64,000 nt of DNA from QQWI01 sp964522015 (GCA_964522015.1 CAZFST010000004.1:1-64000), one strand, 5' to 3'; numbered from the stretch's first letter, positions 1 through 8,452 are shown. The notes: a model not told the origin generated them from the sequence alone. A program made the numbers and translations.

Positions 1-29
1 TTTGAAATACAGTGTTTTAAAAACTAAAT

Positions 30-53
30 GGTAGTGTGATAGTTGACACTACC
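30..53 (+). promoter_or_regulatory. Palindromic operator upstream of oxidoreductase operon
   Basis: Perfect inverted repeat with 8-bp arms, GGTAGTGT-N8-ACACTACC, ending 23 bp before the start codon at 77. The whole 24 bp, spacer included, recurs in the same orientation relative to its gene upstream of the HAD phosphatase (52551-52574). Identity of the spacer too suggests a recent copy or a strongly constrained site for one regulator. The regulator is unknown; the MerR protein at 52717 is a neighbourhood candidate only. Confidence 0.7.
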
Positions 54-76
54 ACTAAAGCATGGAGGGCAAAAAG

Positions 77-1051
77 ATGAAAGCAATTGTCTATAATCAA
101 TTTGGGTCTAGCAACGTTTTGGCATTAAGTGAGGTTAAAAAGCCGGTGCCAAAGGGCAAAGAGGTACTCATAGGAGTGAAAGCTGTGGGACTGAATAAGG
201 CAGACTATATTTTAATGACAGGTAAGCCGTTCTTATCAAGACCTATGGTTGGGAGCTTCTTGAAGCCGAGAAAGGATATGATTCTTGGGGCTGATGTGGC
301 AGGGACCATTGTCGGTGTTGGTGAAAATGTCACCAAGTTTAAAGTAGGGGACCATGTGTTTTGTGATCTCTCTGCTCAAGGCTTTGGTGGACTGGCTGAA
401 TATGTGTGTACCAGTGAAGATAATCTTGTGTTAAAGCCAGAGAATAAAACTTTTGAAGAAGTGGCTTCTGTGCCCATGGCCAGTGTGACAGCTCTCAATG
501 CTCTTCAAAACATAGGACAGATCAAGCCTGGCATGAAGGTCATGATTTATGGGGCTTCAGGTGGTGTAGGTACATTTTCGGTTCAGATTGCTAAGGCTCT
601 TGGGGCTGAAGTCACAGCTGTGTGCAGCACAAGACATGTGGCACGGATAAAAGCATTGGGTGCAGATTTTGTAATTGATTACACTAAAGAAGACTTTACT
701 AAGAATGGCCGCGTGTATGATTTGATTCATGGTGCCAATGGCTATTTGCCGATTTCAACCTATTTAAAATCCTTGAGCCAGCAGGGGATATATGTAATGA
801 GTGGTGGGGCCATGAAACAGATGTTTCAGGCCATGTTGCTGGGGCCTTTATTATCTAAAAAAGATGGTAAACGGATTGGGGCGGTTTCCAGTAAACCCAA
901 CCAAAAGAATTTGCAAGTGATTGGTGATTTATTAGCAAGCAATCAGATTACCCCTGTGATTGCCAAGGTTTTGCTACTGAGCCAAACAGCTAATGCATTT
1001 GAGCAATTTGAAAAGGGTCATTCGGAGGGTAAAGTCGTTGTTAAAATCTAA
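77..1051 (+). CDS. Zinc-independent quinone oxidoreductase-like MDR protein
   Basis: Medium-chain dehydrogenase/reductase of the quinone-oxidoreductase branch, expected to reduce a quinone or enone with NAD(P)H. The cofactor-binding Rossmann glycine motif GASGGVG is at residues 159-165. The N-terminal GroES-like domain has GLNKAD where zinc enzymes carry a ligand cysteine, so it should be zinc-free. An ATG exists at 62, but GGAGGG at 64-69 lies 7 nt before the ATG at 77, which gives the usual family start MKAIVYNQFG (324 aa). The SDR gene downstream overlaps by 14 bp, so the two are probably translated together. The operator at 30-53 implies regulation. The substrate is not identifiable. Confidence 0.88.
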   Translation: MKAIVYNQFGSSNVLALSEVKKPVPKGKEVLIGVKAVGLNKADYILMTGKPFLSRPMVGSFLKPRKDMILGADVAGTIVGVGENVTKFKVGDHVFCDLSAQGFGGLAEYVCTSEDNLVLKPENKTFEEVASVPMASVTALNALQNIGQIKPGMKVMIYGASGGVGTFSVQIAKALGAEVTAVCSTRHVARIKALGADFVIDYTKEDFTKNGRVYDLIHGANGYLPISTYLKSLSQQGIYVMSGGAMKQMFQAMLLGPLLSKKDGKRIGAVSSKPNQKNLQVIGDLLASNQITPVIAKVLLLSQTANAFEQFEKGHSEGKVVVKI

Positions 1052-1886
1052 TGTACTGATTACTGGGGCCAATTCAGGCATGGGCAAAGTACTTGCTCTT
1101 GAGCTAGCAAAACAGAATTACCATGTGATTATGCTTTGTAGGGATGAAAAAAGAGGCCGGGAAGCGCAGTGCGAGGTTATAGAAAAAAGTGGCGATAAAG
1201 ACGTAGACTTAATGATCTGCGATTTAGGGTCAATGGCTTCTATCAAGGCATTTTCCCAGGCGTTTATTCTGAAATATGATCAATTGCATATTCTAATCAA
1301 TAATGCAGGGGTTGTGTTGCCAGGCCGTCATCAAACAAAGGATGGTTTCGAACTGCAATTTGGCGTCAACCACCTAGGTCATTTTTTATTGACGGGCTTG
1401 CTACTGCCCCTTTTGAAAAAGGGAGAACCGTCCCGTATTATCAATGTTTCATCAGGTGCCCACAAAATGGGTAAGATTGATTTTGAAGACCTTCAAATGA
1501 CAAAATCCTATAAATCCATCAATGCTTATGCCCAATCCAAACTGGCCGTTGTCCTTTTTACCAAAAGCCTCAGTGAAAAATTACGTGGGCATCAAATCAC
1601 GGTCAATTGCTTGCACCCAGGCATTACAGGCACCCAAATGGGGGTTGACCGCAATACAGGGGATGGTAAACTATTGGCGAGCATTGTGAAATTTATAGCT
1701 CTAACCCCAGAAAAGGGAGCCAAGACGACACTGTATTTGGCCACATCCCCTGAAGTGGCTCATATAACCGGTGAGTATTTCTACAAGAAAAAAATTGCAA
1801 AAGCCAGTAAATTAGTAAAGGATACAGCTCTAGCTAAGAAACTGTGGGATGTCAGTGTACAATTGACTGGTATTGATCCAACTTAA
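1038..1886 (+). CDS. Short-chain dehydrogenase/reductase (retinol dehydrogenase-like)
   Basis: Classical SDR oxidoreductase of the retinol dehydrogenase/WWOX-like type. Visible motifs are the cofactor motif TGANSGMG (residues 9-16), NNAG (88-91), catalytic Ser around 138-139 and YAQSK (Tyr164, Lys168). The start chosen is TTG at 1038: GGAGGG at 1024-1029 lies 8 nt upstream and the protein then begins MLKSNVLITGA, as expected for the first beta strand. A longer reading from ATG 993 would add 15 basic residues without a ribosome binding site. It overlaps the upstream MDR gene, suggesting consecutive steps or a shared detoxification role. Substrate unknown. A terminator follows. Confidence 0.87.
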   Translation: MLKSNVLITGANSGMGKVLALELAKQNYHVIMLCRDEKRGREAQCEVIEKSGDKDVDLMICDLGSMASIKAFSQAFILKYDQLHILINNAGVVLPGRHQTKDGFELQFGVNHLGHFLLTGLLLPLLKKGEPSRIINVSSGAHKMGKIDFEDLQMTKSYKSINAYAQSKLAVVLFTKSLSEKLRGHQITVNCLHPGITGTQMGVDRNTGDGKLLASIVKFIALTPEKGAKTTLYLATSPEVAHITGEYFYKKKIAKASKLVKDTALAKKLWDVSVQLTGIDPT

Positions 1887-1908
1887 TCATATCAAATCAA
1901 ATCAAACC

Positions 1909-1937
1909 AAAAACACGCTCCTAATGGGCGTGTTTTT
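1909..1937 (+). terminator. Rho-independent terminator of the MDR/SDR operon
   Basis: CACGCTC and GGGCGTG pair around a CTAAT loop, with an A-run before and TTTTT after the stem. It lies 23 bp past the SDR stop codon. Confidence 0.85.
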
Positions 1938-2039
1938 AATGCATTATAGGGGAAAAAGGGCTACAATAGTAGTTGTAGTAAAGGAATTCCTATGGAATTA
2001 AAGGTATTCCAATGCATTCACATTAAACGGAGGCATCTC

Positions 2040-3998
2040 ATGCAAACCAATTTAAATTACCTTAAGCTTCTTGCCAAACAATACCGTTCAATTGGCGAGG
2101 TCAGCACTGAAATAATCAATCTTAGCGCCATTATCAATTTACCTAAAGGGACTGAGCATTTTTTAGCAGACATTCACGGGGAGCATCAGGCCTTTGAGCA
2201 TGTGATGCGAAATGCCTCTGGTGTGGTGAAGCGAAAAATAGACGATGTCTTTGGACAAACCCTGACAGAGCCACAAAAGAAGGCTTTGGCATCCCTGATA
2301 TACTACCCTAAAGATAAACTGGCCCATATCAAGACTCAGATACCTCATAAGGATTTAGAACCTTGGTATCAAACAACCCTTTACCAATTGGTTCAAATAT
2401 GTCGCGCTGCTGCTTATAAATACACCCGTTCAAAAGTGAGAAAAGCAATTCCAGAAAGCTTCCAATATATTATTGAAGAATTGCTTCACGAAAACGAAAC
2501 CGGCGAAATGAAACAAGATTATTACCAATCGATTATCGATAGTCTGATTGACATTGATCGAGCCGATGCCTTTATTGTGACCATTAGTCAAGTGATACGC
2601 CGATTGGTGGTGGATCATCTTCATATCATCGGGGACGTGTATGACAGAGGGGCTGGGGCCCACCATGTAATGGAAACCCTTATCAAGCACCATTCTGTGG
2701 ACATGCAGTGGGGCAATCACGACGTTCTGTGGATTGGCGCCGCATGCGGCTCAGAGGTCTGCATGGCCGATGCCCTCCGAATCTCACTGCGCTATGGCAA
2801 TTTGGAAACCCTTGAAGAAGGGTATGGCATTAACTTATCTCCTTTGGTACGCCTTGCAATGGATAAGTATTGGGGTCCTGTTATTCCAGCATTTCATGTG
2901 AAGGGAAAAGACCATCAGTACAGCAAGCGGGATCTTGATCTAATGGCCCGGATGCAAAAGGCCATTGCTGTGATACAGTTCAAGCTTGAAGGAGCGGTGA
3001 TTAATAGACATCCAGAATTTAAGATGGGTCATCGAATGCTCCTGAATACAATGGATTTAGCGGGTGCCGCCATCGAGATTGAGGGGCAAATATTCCAACT
3101 GACCGATGTGGATTTCCCAACCATTGACCCGCAAAACCCATACCAGATGACTCTGGATGAGCAAGAGGTGATTGAAAAGTTAAAAGCCTCATTTAAGCAT
3201 TCAACTGACATGCAAGAGCATCTGCGTTTTATGATTGAAAAAGGCAGTATGTATAAAGTCTATAATGGCAATTTATTGTATCACGGTGGCATCCCACTGG
3301 ATGAAGAGGGTCAATTTGCAGCCTTTGCGGTGCCGTCGGAGCCTGAGGGCCTTAAGGGCAAGGCGCTGCTGGATTACTTTGATAGTATGGTCCGCTTGGC
3401 CTATTACGAAAAAGATGGCCAAATCAAGCAGGTTGCCTTGGATTATGTGTGGTATCTGTGGTGTGGTGAATTTTCACCGATTTTCGGAAAGAATAAGATG
3501 GCCACTTTCGAGCGATATTTTATAGATGATAAAGTCAGTCATAAAGAAATCAAGAATCATTACTACAATCTTCGAGAAGACGAGGCCGTTTGTCATCGGA
3601 TTCTAGAGGCGTTCGACCTAGACATCGCCACCAGTCATATTATCAATGGCCACGTGCCAGTTAAAGTCACCAAGGGTGAGATGCCAATCAAAGCCAATGG
3701 CAGACTTATTACCATCGATGGCGGATTCTCAAAAGCCTATCAAAAAGAAACTGGGATTGCAGGTTTTACCCTGATATTCAACTCTAAAGGTATGGCGCTG
3801 GTTTCCCACGAACCATTTGAATCCAGAGAAAAATCGGTGGTGGAAGACCTGGATATGGTGCCGACCACCGTCTATATTGAGTCCGAAAGTCCAAGGTTTT
3901 ATGTGGGACATACGGATATTGGACTTCAATTAAAGGAGTCCATTGAAGCGCTTAAAGATTTATTGCAAGCCTATCGGATGGGGTTAATTAAACAATGA
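2040..3998 (+). CDS. fbp: Fructose-1,6-bisphosphatase class III
   Basis: Class III FBPase, the Firmicute type, hydrolysing fructose 1,6-bisphosphate to fructose 6-phosphate in gluconeogenesis. The calcineurin-like metal sites are visible: DIHGEHQAFEH near the N-terminus, GDVYDRG and WGNHDVLW in the middle, and a late INGHVPV segment. At 652 aa it is close to the family length of about 640-670. The start is ATG 2040, preceded by GGAGG at 2029-2033; an in-frame ATG at 1992 would add 16 residues lacking a ribosome binding site. The stop overlaps the dinB start by 4 bp, so the genes are cotranscribed. The pairing with a DNA polymerase has no obvious functional logic. Confidence 0.95.
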   Translation: MQTNLNYLKLLAKQYRSIGEVSTEIINLSAIINLPKGTEHFLADIHGEHQAFEHVMRNASGVVKRKIDDVFGQTLTEPQKKALASLIYYPKDKLAHIKTQIPHKDLEPWYQTTLYQLVQICRAAAYKYTRSKVRKAIPESFQYIIEELLHENETGEMKQDYYQSIIDSLIDIDRADAFIVTISQVIRRLVVDHLHIIGDVYDRGAGAHHVMETLIKHHSVDMQWGNHDVLWIGAACGSEVCMADALRISLRYGNLETLEEGYGINLSPLVRLAMDKYWGPVIPAFHVKGKDHQYSKRDLDLMARMQKAIAVIQFKLEGAVINRHPEFKMGHRMLLNTMDLAGAAIEIEGQIFQLTDVDFPTIDPQNPYQMTLDEQEVIEKLKASFKHSTDMQEHLRFMIEKGSMYKVYNGNLLYHGGIPLDEEGQFAAFAVPSEPEGLKGKALLDYFDSMVRLAYYEKDGQIKQVALDYVWYLWCGEFSPIFGKNKMATFERYFIDDKVSHKEIKNHYYNLREDEAVCHRILEAFDLDIATSHIINGHVPVKVTKGEMPIKANGRLITIDGGFSKAYQKETGIAGFTLIFNSKGMALVSHEPFESREKSVVEDLDMVPTTVYIESESPRFYVGHTDIGLQLKESIEALKDLLQAYRMGLIKQ

Positions 3999-5101
3999 TG
4001 GAGAACCGCCTGATCTTCCACTTTGATATCGACGCTTTCTTTGCATCCGTGGAAGAAATTCTTGACCCCTCACTAAAGGGCAAAGCGGTGATTGTGGGTG
4101 GCACTGCAAAGCGAGGGGTTGTGTCAACTGCCTCCTACGAAGCCAGAAAATATGGGGTTCATAGTGCCATGAGTACCGCCATGGCAAAGCAACTTTGCCC
4201 CCATGGCATCTTTATCAGGGGTAGCTTTGAGGCTTATCGCCAGTATTCAAAGCAAGTTTTTGAAGTGATGAGCCAAGCAACACCTCTCCTTGAGCACGTG
4301 GGTATTGATGAGGGCTTTTTAGATCTCACAGACACCATTGAAGGTGGCTTTTCCAATAGAGAAGCCAGTGAAGCCCTGGCCATGTCATTAAAAGAAAAGG
4401 TCCATGCTGCCACAGGGTTGACCATCAGCATAGGCATTTCTTACAATAAGTTCTTAGCAAAGTTAGCCTCGGATTGGAAAAAACCGGATGGCTTATTTCG
4501 CATTGCACCAGAAGATGTTCGTCAGCTTCTGGACCCCCTTCCCATCTTAAAAGTTCACGGTTTGGGTAAAAAATCGGCGGAACGCCTGAAGGCAGTGGGC
4601 ATTTACACCATCGCTGATTTGATGGACCTTCCCCTGTCCCACATGGGGTATTTTCTGGGTGCCTCCTGGGCCAAGGAAATCCACGAAAGAATTAGGGGGA
4701 TTGACCCTCGCCCCATCATCACGGAATATGAACGCAAATCCTATGGGAAAGAGACCACCTTTGATGAAGATGTAACAGATTTCCAATACCTTGAAGAGGT
4801 CCTTAAAGCCTATGCAGTTAGTTTGCATCAGTCCCTTTTAAAGCACCATTTGCAGGCTAAAACCGTGACGGTGAAGGTGAAGTTTGACGATTTTCAGCAG
4901 ATAACCAGGAGCCATTCCATTGAAGGGTACTCTGATGACCTAGGGTTGCTAGTGCAAGTGATGTGTCATTTGTTAGCGGGAGTCCCCAGGGATCGTGCTG
5001 TGCGCTTGATCGGGGTGACATTTTCCAATGTGGTAGAGGCGGATGCCGTGCAGATTAGTCTCTGGGAGCACTTAGGGACGTGGGAGCACTTAGGGACGTA
5101 A
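3995..5101 (+). CDS. dinB: DNA polymerase IV (Y family)
   Basis: Translesion DNA polymerase. The first metal-binding carboxylate is in FHFDIDAFFASVEE (residues 8-21); the second acidic pair is in GIDEGFLDLT, a variant of the usual SVDEAYLD. YEARKYGV and the SIGISYNKFLAKLASD fingers/palm segment are typical, and helix-hairpin-helix and little-finger domains follow. ATG 3995 overlaps the fbp stop as ATGA. The last residues, WEHLGTWEHLGT, come from an exact 18-bp duplication (5063-5098) that seems to belong to a palindromic repeat running into the stop region, so the original C-terminus may have been replaced. No beta-clamp-binding pentapeptide is evident at the tail. Confidence 0.94.
   Translation: MMENRLIFHFDIDAFFASVEEILDPSLKGKAVIVGGTAKRGVVSTASYEARKYGVHSAMSTAMAKQLCPHGIFIRGSFEAYRQYSKQVFEVMSQATPLLEHVGIDEGFLDLTDTIEGGFSNREASEALAMSLKEKVHAATGLTISIGISYNKFLAKLASDWKKPDGLFRIAPEDVRQLLDPLPILKVHGLGKKSAERLKAVGIYTIADLMDLPLSHMGYFLGASWAKEIHERIRGIDPRPIITEYERKSYGKETTFDEDVTDFQYLEEVLKAYAVSLHQSLLKHHLQAKTVTVKVKFDDFQQITRSHSIEGYSDDLGLLVQVMCHLLAGVPRDRAVRLIGVTFSNVVEADAVQISLWEHLGTWEHLGT
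5063..5098 (+). repeat. Two exact 18-bp tandem repeats at the 3' end of dinB
   Basis: TGGGAGCACTTAGGGACG occurs twice head to tail and encodes WEHLGT twice. The GGGAGCA...GGGAC pattern continues beyond the stop codon (5118-5140) and recurs at 12088, pointing to a dispersed repeat family. Confidence 0.9.
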
Positions 5102-5107
5102 CAACTT

Positions 5108-5145
5108 TGCTCCCTAAAGGGAGCAGCGGGGACACATCTCAAAGT
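5108..5145 (+). repeat. Palindromic repeat after dinB
   Basis: TGCTCCCT-AA-AGGGAGCA is a perfect 8-bp palindrome (5108-5125), followed by GCGGGGACACATCT. No T-run follows, so it is not a classical terminator, though the RNA could fold and block 3' decay. The right half matches GGGAGCAGTAAGGGACATATCT near 12088. Confidence 0.65.
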
Positions 5146-5327
5146 TTACTGCCATTGATAAACCAACCGTTATATGAGATGTTTTTTGGGTAGTATAGAA
5201 TTATGTAATTGCCGTATTACTTGCCATAATCACTGAACACCAGACTTTTAACAAAATAGCCGAGAAGTCCTCCTCCTCTAAGCTACCTTGCTCACGGAGT
5301 GAGAGCGAAGGCGGGGGATGAATCGGC

Positions 5328-5356
5328 TTGTCTTTGACTTTCGAAAATGATATAAT
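5328..5356 (+). promoter_or_regulatory. Promoter of tnpA
   Basis: TTGTCT (5328-5333), 17-bp spacer, TATAAT (5351-5356). It lies inside the element, 38 bp before the tnpA start codon. Confidence 0.7.
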
Positions 5357-5393
5357 ATATTCAGTAGTAAAACAGATTAGCGAGGTGATTGGA

Positions 5394-5795
5394 GTGCGAT
5401 TGGACAATAATAACCATTCAGTCTTTATGATGTATTATCATCTTGTTTTGGCTGTAAAATACAGACGCAAAGTATTTGATGATGAAATATCCGCTCGTGC
5501 AAGAGAAATATTCGAGTATATTGCTCCGAGTTATAATCTGACCCTCGTCGAGTGGAACCACGATCAAGATCATATTCATATACTGTTCAAAGCACATCCT
5601 AACAGTGAACTATCCAAATTCATAAATGCCTATAAAAGTGCTAGTTCAAGGTTACTTAAAAAAGAATACCCAATCATTCGTGAAAAGCTGTGGAAAGAAA
5701 ATTTTTGGTCAAGAAGCTTTTGTCTACTCACAACAGGTGGCGCGTCAATAGATATCATAAAGCAGTATATAGAAAGCCAAGGTGAGAAAGATTGA
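5394..5795 (+). CDS. tnpA: IS200/IS605 transposase TnpA (Y1 HUH)
   Basis: Single-strand transposase that excises and inserts the element as a circular single-stranded intermediate. The HUH motif is His60-Ile-His62 in DHIHILF, and the nucleophile is probably Tyr125 in IIKQYIESQG. The 133-aa length is normal, so it appears intact. The start is GTG 5394, with AGGTGA at 5383-5388 five nt upstream; an upstream TTG at 5328 is in frame but coincides with the -35 box. Its stop overlaps the TTG start of tnpB by 4 bp. Confidence 0.93.
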   Translation: MRLDNNNHSVFMMYYHLVLAVKYRRKVFDDEISARAREIFEYIAPSYNLTLVEWNHDQDHIHILFKAHPNSELSKFINAYKSASSRLLKKEYPIIREKLWKENFWSRSFCLLTTGGASIDIIKQYIESQGEKD

Positions 5796-6883
5796 ATAAG
5801 GCGTTCAGATTTCGACTCTACCCAACTCAGGTGCAAGAAGCATTGTTAGCCAAAACCTTTGGCTCTGTTCGCTTTGTCTATAATAAAATGCTTTCAGATC
5901 GCATGTTGTACTATGAAGTGACAGGCGAAAGTTTGAACAACACCCCTGCACAGTACAAAAGTGAGTTTGAGTGGCTTAAGGAAGTGGATAGCCTAGCCCT
6001 TGCCAATGCTCAGCTTAACTTAAACAAAGCCTATAAGAATTTCTTCCGAGACAAATCGGTGGGATTTCCGAAATTCAAATCTAGAAAGCGCAATCGCCTA
6101 AGTTATACCACCAACTACGTCAATGGTAATATCAAGTTACAAGGCGGTTATCTGACACTGCCAAAGCTTAAGGCGGTTAAAATCAAACAACATAGAATGG
6201 TACCTGATGAGTATACACTTAAATCAGTAACCATTAGCAAAACAGCCACAGGAAAATACTTTGCAAGTATTTTGTACGCCTACGAAGTGTCTATAGAGCT
6301 TGTAAAGCCTGAAAAGTATGTAGGACTTGATTACTCAATGAAAGCGCTCTTCATGACATCAGAAGGAAAATCAGCAGAGTATCTGCATTATTATAGATTA
6401 GCCCTAGACAAGCTGAGAAAAGAACAAAGAAAATTATCTAAATGCAAAAGCGGGAGCAAGAACAAGGATAAACAACGGCTCCGAGTTGCCAAAATTCATG
6501 AAAAAGTAGGGAATCAGCGAAAAGATTTCTTACACAAAGCGTCAAAGCAGATAACCAATGCATTTGATGTTGTGTGTATTGAAGACTTAAACATGAAAGG
6601 CATGTCTCAGGCCCTGAATTTTGGCATAAGCGTCTCGGATAACGGGTATGGGTCATTTGTGTCGATGCTTGAGTACAAGCTTAAAGCCCAAGGCAAACAA
6701 CTTGTAAAAATCGGCAAATGGTTCCCTAGCTCAAAAATGTGCAGTGCATGCGGTCAAGTGAAGGCGACATTATTACTTTCCGAGCGAACCTATCACTGTG
6801 AGCACTGTGGCCTAAGTCTTGATAGAGACTATAATGCAAGTATCAATATTAGAAACGAAGGTATGCGGATATTATCCGCATAA
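5792..6883 (+). CDS. tnpB: RNA-guided nuclease TnpB of the IS605 element
   Basis: TnpB, the ancestor-like relative of Cas12, cuts DNA guided by an RNA from the element's right end and promotes element retention. The RuvC residues are present: Asp180 in VGLDYS, Glu264 in CIEDLNMKG, and Asp in LDRDYNAS (344-346). The zinc ribbon Cys317/Cys320/Cys336/Cys339 is intact. Length is 363 aa, within the compact TnpB range. The start is TTG 5792, preceded by AAGGTGAG and overlapping tnpA. With all catalytic residues present it may be active. ATGCGGAT-ATT-ATCCGCAT at 6863-6881 forms a perfect hairpin inside the last codons, typical of guide-RNA scaffold overlapping the gene end. Confidence 0.94.
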   Translation: MNKAFRFRLYPTQVQEALLAKTFGSVRFVYNKMLSDRMLYYEVTGESLNNTPAQYKSEFEWLKEVDSLALANAQLNLNKAYKNFFRDKSVGFPKFKSRKRNRLSYTTNYVNGNIKLQGGYLTLPKLKAVKIKQHRMVPDEYTLKSVTISKTATGKYFASILYAYEVSIELVKPEKYVGLDYSMKALFMTSEGKSAEYLHYYRLALDKLRKEQRKLSKCKSGSKNKDKQRLRVAKIHEKVGNQRKDFLHKASKQITNAFDVVCIEDLNMKGMSQALNFGISVSDNGYGSFVSMLEYKLKAQGKQLVKIGKWFPSSKMCSACGQVKATLLLSERTYHCEHCGLSLDRDYNASINIRNEGMRILSA

Positions 6884-7010
6884 ATCATAAAAGTCCCGTG
6901 GGGCACACGGGGATAGCTCGCTTATGCTGTAGCCATTTGGCTATTCGAACGAGAAGCCCCCACTTCTTTACATTTCTAAAGAAACGTTTGGAGTGGTGGG
7001 AGCATGTCAC
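6862..7010 (+). ncRNA. Predicted omegaRNA / right-end scaffold of the IS605 element
   Basis: The tnpB 3' end and flank fold into consecutive stems: ATGCGGAT/ATCCGCAT (6863-6881), CCCGTG/CACGGG (6895-6911), and CTCG (6917-6920) with CGAG (6950-6953) enclosing TAGCC/GGCTA (6930-6943). GAGAAGCCCCC and the terminal hairpin follow. By analogy with characterised TnpB systems this should be the guide scaffold, with the guide read from DNA beyond the right end. The 5' boundary is unknown and probably lies within tnpB. Confidence 0.55.
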
Positions 7011-8419
7011 GTCATGTTTTGAGGAGCGTAGTGAGGATGTTGAATGTAGCTAATCAAGGCTCGAAGGAATTGGTTAATCGAGCGTCACAAGAATTTGCTT
7101 ATCAAGAAATCTTTGAAGAGTTGCCATACCTAATGGCCATTCTCGCATCAGACGGCACCGTTAAAGCCGCTAATAAAGCCCTTGTAAGCCTAATTGGTCA
7201 ATCCCGTGAGGCTTTACTCAACTGCGCTTATTGGGAGCTCAGCTGCTGGGAACACTCAGAAGATATTCAAAATCGAATTCTTTTTTCCATGGAGCAAAGT
7301 GCTCTTCACGGTGAAGAAGTCCGTATGGAAACGCAATTTAGGGATTTTTTAGGTAATCTCCACGATGTGGATTTTCATATTAAAATGATTGAAGCTACCC
7401 AGGGGGAAATGTGTTTTTTAGCAACGGGTTTTAATGTGACGGCCCTAGTTGAAGTGCGTAAAGCGCTTTCGGAGCGTGAAAGGCAGATGGAAGCCCTATT
7501 TGAGTATTCAGAAGAGGGTTTTTTCTTTAATGTCTTGCTAGAAGCCCTGACCGTTGACTCGGATACCAAGGTAGCCCGAGGTAAATTGATCAATGACCTA
7601 ATCCATTATCAAAAGGTTGTCCGCTTTAATAAAGCCTTTAAAAATTTACTGGGTCTGGATCCTCAACAAAACCTACCAAATTCTAAACTCTACTCACTGT
7701 TACAGATAAAAGGCCCTTTGTACCGGGACTGTTTGGAAAAGCTCCTGGACCAAGGGGAGGTTAAGTTTGAACACAAGTTGATGGATGCCAAGGGCAACCC
7801 CCGAATACTCCAAGTATTTATGGTGTTAATCCGCACGGCAGATGCTTACTATGGCAACTTTGGGGTCATTCGTGATTTAACCATTCAAAGAGAATACGAA
7901 AGCAAACTGGCATTTTTAGCTTATAAAGATGCATTGACAGGGATTAACAACCGCCGGACGTTTTTTAAAGAAGCAAAAAAACACTTTCACCAAGGCAACA
8001 GTAAAGATTTAACGGCATCGTTTGGTGCTGTAGCAATGCTTGATATCGATCATTTCAAAAAAGTAAACGATACCTATGGCCATGATATTGGCGATGTGGT
8101 ATTAAAAGAATTCGCTACTCTTTTAGCAAAAAAAAGCACGCAAACGATTATCGTCGCGCGCTATGGCGGTGAGGAATTTGCAGTTTTATTTAAAACTGAA
8201 ACCCTTGCAATGGCTTTTGAGTGGTGTGATGATTTTAGAATCAGTGCCTCTGAATTACTTTTTACAGCTACCAATGGGGCTGTCTTTCAAATCACAGTCA
8301 GCATAGGCCTTGCGGGCATTAAGAGTGATGAACATGCCGTTGATTTTGCGATTACCAGAGCTGACAAAGCCCTTTACATGTCCAAAAATGCAGGCAGAAA
8401 CAAGTGCACAATCTTTTAG
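7004..8419 (+). CDS. Diguanylate cyclase with two PAS-like domains
   Basis: Cytoplasmic sensor cyclase making c-di-GMP. PAS-like domains span about residues 33-150 and 160-300 (the second with an insertion), followed by GGDEF from DALTGINNRRTFF onward. LDIDHFKKVNDTYGHDIGD supplies the metal and base-binding residues, and the active-site signature is GGEEF (388-392). The product-inhibition RxxD site expected just before the signature reads TQTI, so that feedback is probably missing. The start is unsure: ATG 7004 lies at the IS right edge; GTG 7031 or ATG 7037, behind GAGGAG at 7021-7026, are also possible, and the insertion may have replaced the native 5' end. Confidence 0.88.
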   Translation: MSRHVLRSVVRMLNVANQGSKELVNRASQEFAYQEIFEELPYLMAILASDGTVKAANKALVSLIGQSREALLNCAYWELSCWEHSEDIQNRILFSMEQSALHGEEVRMETQFRDFLGNLHDVDFHIKMIEATQGEMCFLATGFNVTALVEVRKALSERERQMEALFEYSEEGFFFNVLLEALTVDSDTKVARGKLINDLIHYQKVVRFNKAFKNLLGLDPQQNLPNSKLYSLLQIKGPLYRDCLEKLLDQGEVKFEHKLMDAKGNPRILQVFMVLIRTADAYYGNFGVIRDLTIQREYESKLAFLAYKDALTGINNRRTFFKEAKKHFHQGNSKDLTASFGAVAMLDIDHFKKVNDTYGHDIGDVVLKEFATLLAKKSTQTIIVARYGGEEFAVLFKTETLAMAFEWCDDFRISASELLFTATNGAVFQITVSIGLAGIKSDEHAVDFAITRADKALYMSKNAGRNKCTIF

Positions 8420-8452
8420 GAATCACTTTGGGATAACCAGGTGATTCCTTTA
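8418..8452. terminator. Bidirectional terminator between convergent genes
   Basis: AGGAATCAC (8418-8426) pairs with GTGATTCCT (8441-8449) and is followed by TTTA. It lies between the cyclase stop and the stop of the minus-strand membrane protein. Confidence 0.65.

Larger units (their letters stand above)
5253..7010 (+). mobile_element. IS200/IS605-family insertion sequence with tnpA and tnpB
   Basis: Complete element with an HUH Y1 transposase and a TnpB nuclease in overlapping frames. TTTTAAC at 5246-5252 resembles the TTTAA(C) left target of IS605, which would place the left end at 5253. Both ends share GAGAAG followed by a C-rich run (5262 on and 6951 on), next to imperfect hairpins. On the right, CCCAC (6959-6963) can pair with GTGGG near 6996-7000, and the end probably falls near TCAC at 7007-7010. 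Exact ends are inferred; such elements create no target duplication. The right edge touches the start codon of the next gene. Confidence 0.8.

Noticed and set aside
5108..5125. Palindrome after dinB as a rho-independent terminator
   Set aside because: No T-run follows the stem, and the sequence matches a dispersed repeat.
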